Below are positions 60,733 through 64,000 of a stretch of DNA of 64,000 nt, piece after piece (positions within the stretch are counted from its first letter, which is position 1; the number at the start of each line of letters is the position of its first letter). The translations under genes and the position numbers were made by a program. Source of the stretch: Planoprotostelium fungivorum (taxonomy: Eukaryota > Evosea > Variosea > Cavosteliida > Cavosteliaceae); contig MDYQ01000257.1 in NCBI GenBank assembly GCA_003024175.1, forward strand, positions 1 through 64,000. Direction: 5' to 3'. Under the pieces are notes generated by a model. It worked only from the letters and a program-made list of their open reading frames with translations, ran no database searches and was not told where the DNA came from.

Positions 60733-62226
60733 TTATTTCTGTGCTTTCATCGGTTGTCTCGCTGGGTAAGGCGCAGGTGCATACTTTGACCCCGCAGGCC
60801 GGAACATACTGCAATCATCATCAACTCTCATTCTCCCCCGCCAACTCACTTCGCCCCGGGCAATGGATCCTCTTTGAAGTAAGGATGATCCAGTGCATCT
60901 GCAGTGTTGATCCTCTTGGTCGGATCATATTCCAGCATCCTCGATAAGAGGTCGAAGGCGTGATTATCGTTGGGCATGTTCTGCACCTTCCTCAGGTTGT
61001 CTGGGTGGGCCTCCGGATATCTACACGGCCTCAGTCTCTCTACGTCTTCACTACACTCACTGGTTCCACTTCTTCTCGATCAATGTTCCCTTCCACTGAA
61101 GAGGTCAGACGAGTCATGTGCAGGTGTGCCGTCTTACCTTCGATGGATTCTTTGTCTTCCAGTCGGGCAGTGCGTTGATGTCGGGCCACATGTGCTGATT
61201 CGGCTTGCCCAACACTTGGAATAATTTCTCTATCTACAAGGCTGTAGTGGGGAAGGTGCACACCTTCTCACCTGTACATCTTGAAATAAATTTGGATTCT
61301 TCGTGTCCTTCTCTTTTCCTGGAAACAGAGGATTTGTCGTGAGCAGCTCTGCGAATATACACCCGATGGCCCAGACATCTACACAGCATGAGATATTTGA
61401 CTTCACTTCCTCTCGATGATGTGTCTGATGGTCTGATGCAACTCACCGACAGATCTCGTGTAATGTTTTGAGCCGAACAGAAGCTCTGGAGCTCTGTACC
61501 AGATGGTCACCACCACACCGTTCTCACACAACGGCCGTAACGGTGATTGAAATATACGAGCCAGACCGAAATCAGCTGTGGGATGTGAGTGAGATGAATG
61601 CACGAGACGAGGATCTGACCTATCTTGACTAATCCCTGCTCTGGACCTTCGGCCATGACGAGGATGTTGCTGGGTTTCAGATCGCGGTGACAGATCCAAT
61701 TACTGTGGAGATAGTGGATGGCGTTTAGAACTTGCCAGAGACACGATTTGATCGAGTAAGGTGTGGGTGGCGTTTGTAGTGTGTGGTGATGATATCGTAT
61801 GATCTCCTGAAGACATGTTTCAGTCGAGGAGGAGAGAGGATTTGCTGTGACTCACGCTCAAATCGTATTCTGCATAATCCATGATTAAAGATAATGTCTT
61901 CTCTTCGGGATGAATGGCGACATCTCGAACCTTGATAATGTTCTCGTGGTCGATCTCTCTCAACAACTGCAATTATTAATGAAATTCAGAGCGATTGTAT
62001 GATATCAGAGAGGAGGACTCACCATGATCTCACGATACGCTGTGAGTGATATCCCCTCCCCCTCTTTCGTAGCTTTGAACTTCTTTATGGCCACTTTCTT
62101 CTGTGATGCTCTCTCTTTGGCCTTGAAGACGAAACCATAAGTACCCTCCCCCACTAGACACATGGACTCATATTTAGCATTCTCTCCCTCTGAATGCTTG
62201 GCCTCCTGATGTCTCGGCTGATGCAT
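60733..62226 (-). CDS. CDK8: CDK8-like Mediator kinase
   Basis: Cyclin-C-dependent kinase of the Mediator kinase module. Motifs: [17 protein letters not shown] (glycine loop), [107 protein letters not shown] and [16 protein letters not shown]. The NILVxGEGPExGxVKIAD stretch, the FxSPLxPL activation segment and the C-terminal DPLP motif distinguish CDK8/19 from CDK10/11. CDK8 normally has SMSACRE; here SLTAYRE. The product ends PMKAQK at the TAA, which lies inside an AATAAA. About nine exons. Only about 150 bases separate its stop from the TPR-like start. Confidence 0.92.
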
Positions 62227-62543
62227 GATGAGGGGAGCCGATAAGCGGATGATCTGCCGCGGAATTGAACCAAGTTGCAGAATCGCAGATCTGCGAGATC
62301 ATGTTTGTGTGTAGCCAGGACGAATAGAAAAATAGCACAGCAAGGCTCTGATGCTGCGACAACGGGTGAGTTCTATCAACTGTATTCGTATCAACGGAGT
62401 CGACTCCTTTCGATCTTCACACTTCCATCTCCTCTAATGTATGTACCGCCAGCAACCCTCACGGGAGGCGGTTGCCAACATGTAGAAAGAAATTTGAACA
62501 ATTTCGATCATGACAAGATCGTACGATGCACATTTTTTTCGTT
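62227..62543. other. Divergent intergenic region
   Basis: About 320 bases between the CDK8-like start and the small candidate gene; no further coding signal seen. Confidence 0.4.
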
Positions 62544-62750
62544 ATGGCACTTAACCCTCATGAGCAGTGGGAGCACTTCTTGACGATGTTGCCACTGGCG
62601 GTCAGCACACCATGTAAGACCCATCCTTGTATGCTGCAATACTCAATGTCGTTCATGATGCTCTTGTACACCTTACGCGGAGTACAAAACCACCTGAACG
62701 CCCACGGAGCTCCTTTCAGAGGATCCATCACTGGCTTCGTGGGCGCGTAA
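62544..62750 (+). CDS. Small protein candidate, 68 residues
   Basis: A single frame from ATG 62544 (MALNPHEQWEHFLTMLPLAV) to GSITGFVGA and a stop. It has one hydrophobic segment (MLQYSMSFMMLLYTLRGV) and several cysteines (CKTHPCML). An AATAAA at 62814-62819 lies at a sensible distance after the stop. No family recognised; it may be a small mitochondrial or ER membrane protein, or chance. Confidence 0.4.
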   Translation: MALNPHEQWEHFLTMLPLAVSTPCKTHPCMLQYSMSFMMLLYTLRGVQNHLNAHGAPFRGSITGFVGA

Positions 62751-63211
62751 GCTGGTCAGACGAGCGCAGAGCATGAGCCTGCTCTGATACAGCCATTCAA
62801 GAGGTCTGTTTCGAATAAAATGGATTGTTTCTCCTCACACCGCGACGTTTCACCTTTCGTTGCGTTCCGACGAAACAGAAGGTTTTTCTGACCCATTCCT
62901 CACCCGAACAGAGATCGACAAACGACAAGATGGTGGCAATAGACAGTGAGAGGACCGTGTGTTCTTCTTCGACACTGACGATCTGAAGAAGCAGCATCAA
63001 CTCCACTCTCGGAGAGTCAATTCACACACGTGAATGCTTCTCCAAACGTTGGCACATCATCTCCTTCTCCTGCAATTGGTGGGTGACTCCCGATCGCTGA
63101 GATGTTGATGCGGGGACAGGATCGGCTCAACCATATCCCTCTCTATCGCAAGCTGGACCAGTTGGATCACAAGCGTATCCTGGAACGCAACCACACAACC
63201 AATCTTTCGCC
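62751..63211. other. Intergenic / promoter
   Basis: About 460 bases with the polyA signal of the small candidate at 62814 and then the promoter of the C2-like gene. No gene supported. Confidence 0.4.
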
Positions 63212-64000
63212 ATGACCCAACAGAATCATCCACAGAACTACCCTCCACAGCCGTATCATCCGCAACACTATCCTCCACAGCAACACTATCCCCCACAGCA
63301 ACCCTTCGTGCAGATCTACCCACCTGTTTATTCACAAGGTTACCCCTCAGCTTACTCTCAAGCTTACGTCAGTCCTCCCATCGTCGCACAGAGCTACGCA
63401 CCCCATGGACATCCCATGCCCGTCGTTCAGCAAGTCACCACGACGACCACCTCACAGAGCTACGGACCCCAGGGCTATCCCATCGTCCAGCAGATCTCTA
63501 AGACCGTCTCTCCACCCACGAGCCCACCATCCGCTGTGACCACCGTGAGTCACAATTCAAGTTCTTCCTTCTAATGAGTGAAGGTGACCACCAACGATCC
63601 AAAGGTGGGACACAACATCGAGTTGGCTCGTCGCTACAATCTCGAGCTGCGATTCATCCAGCAGTTCAAACTGAAGTTGGTATCCGTGAGAAACATCCAA
63701 CACAACGAGAAGAAGGTGAAACCTCTCCTTCGAACCCTCCTCATCGCACACAGGTGCCCGGCTTCTATTTCAAAGTGCACTACAACTACGACAGCGAGAA
63801 GAAATCCATCATCGTGAAGGACTTCGAGCCCACCTTCGACCAGATTTACATCTTGTGAGCAACACGTCTTAATGACCCCTCCTGACGCCTCCAGCACCAT
63901 CCCCTCCGAACACGATCGAGGCAACATCCGAGTCGAGCTCATGATCGACCGCTTCATGTTCGATGATCACGTCGGCTCATGCGTCCTCCTTCCCCTCGAT
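63212..64000 (+). CDS. YPPQ-rich protein with C2-like domain (3' end outside window)
   Basis: The N terminus is about 100 residues of prolines, tyrosines, glutamines and histidines with YPPQ/HYPPQQ repeats, then S/T-rich. After an intron (near 63545-63588) follow VTTNDPKVGHNIELARRYNL, FIQQFKLKLVSVRNIQHNEKK, then PGFYFKVHYNYDSEKKSIIV, FEPTFDQIYIF, STIPSEHDRGNIRVELMID and DDHVGSCVLLPLD. The pattern (L-x-V-x-V-x-x-A/N start, F-x-x-x-Y strand, then W/F-x-x-D-x-L-G-S-C-x-I-x-L) is that of a C2-type membrane-binding domain, but calcium-binding aspartates are not obvious. Repetitive Y/P/Q N termini with C2 or annexin cores occur in Dictyostelium. The gene continues past 64000. Confidence 0.7.

Overview
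This window is nuclear DNA of a unicellular eukaryote with a compact, intron-rich genome. Genes are cut by many short introns, mostly about 35-80 bases, that start GTGAG or GTAAG and end CAG or AAG. Intergenic gaps are often under 150 bases. The gene set (a talin-like protein with two FERM domains as in Dictyostelium FrmA, a Rap-type GTPase, a villin-like protein with a headpiece, an ORD-only oxysterol-binding protein) points to an amoebozoan, perhaps a protosteloid amoeba. That placement is an inference. A centriolin-like gene suggests a lineage that kept, or recently had, centrioles; Dictyostelium has none. No tRNA, rRNA, CRISPR array or transposon was recognised.

Left third (1-29.9 kb): HMG-CoA lyase; a four-TM protein and a small one-TM protein back to back; an XRRA1-like leucine-rich-repeat protein; a Rap-like GTPase; a small protein with a BC-box-like motif; the double-FERM protein; a villin-like protein; a secreted protein with a 42-base tandem repeat; a UDP-glycosyltransferase; an ITFG1/TIP-like FG-GAP membrane protein; a RhoGEF with a predicted myristoylation site and an IQ-like motif; a type II membrane protein with a LEA2/TMEM106-like domain; a YME2-like mitochondrial inner-membrane protein; and a stand-alone MICAL-type flavin monooxygenase. 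Several of these (FERM, villin, Rap, RhoGEF, MICAL) act on actin or adhesion, which suits a crawling cell.

Middle (30-40 kb): a tandem pair of very large single-pass surface proteins, about 1,400 residues each, with patches of near identity that suggest gene conversion. The first copy contains an N flanked by a 232-base duplication that looks like an assembly join. Just left of the pair is a short gene candidate whose upstream region carries the same E2F-like palindrome as the centriolin-like gene just right of the pair.

Right third (40-64 kb): the centriolin-like gene; an unrecognised protein; a Zn2Cys6 transcription factor; a homologue of plant At4g15545; a mitochondrial PP2C of the pyruvate dehydrogenase phosphatase type; PYM (exon-junction-complex partner); an oxysterol-binding protein; a nuclear-pore TPR/Mlp-like coiled-coil protein with a repeat-rich tail and a SAP-like motif; a CDK8-like Mediator kinase; a 68-residue gene candidate; and the 5' part of a gene with a YPPQ-rich N terminus and a C2-like domain that runs off the right edge. 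Convergent genes have stop codons as little as 16 bases apart, so 3' ends must overlap. Exon joins were worked out by eye; gene ends are more reliable than every internal splice site.
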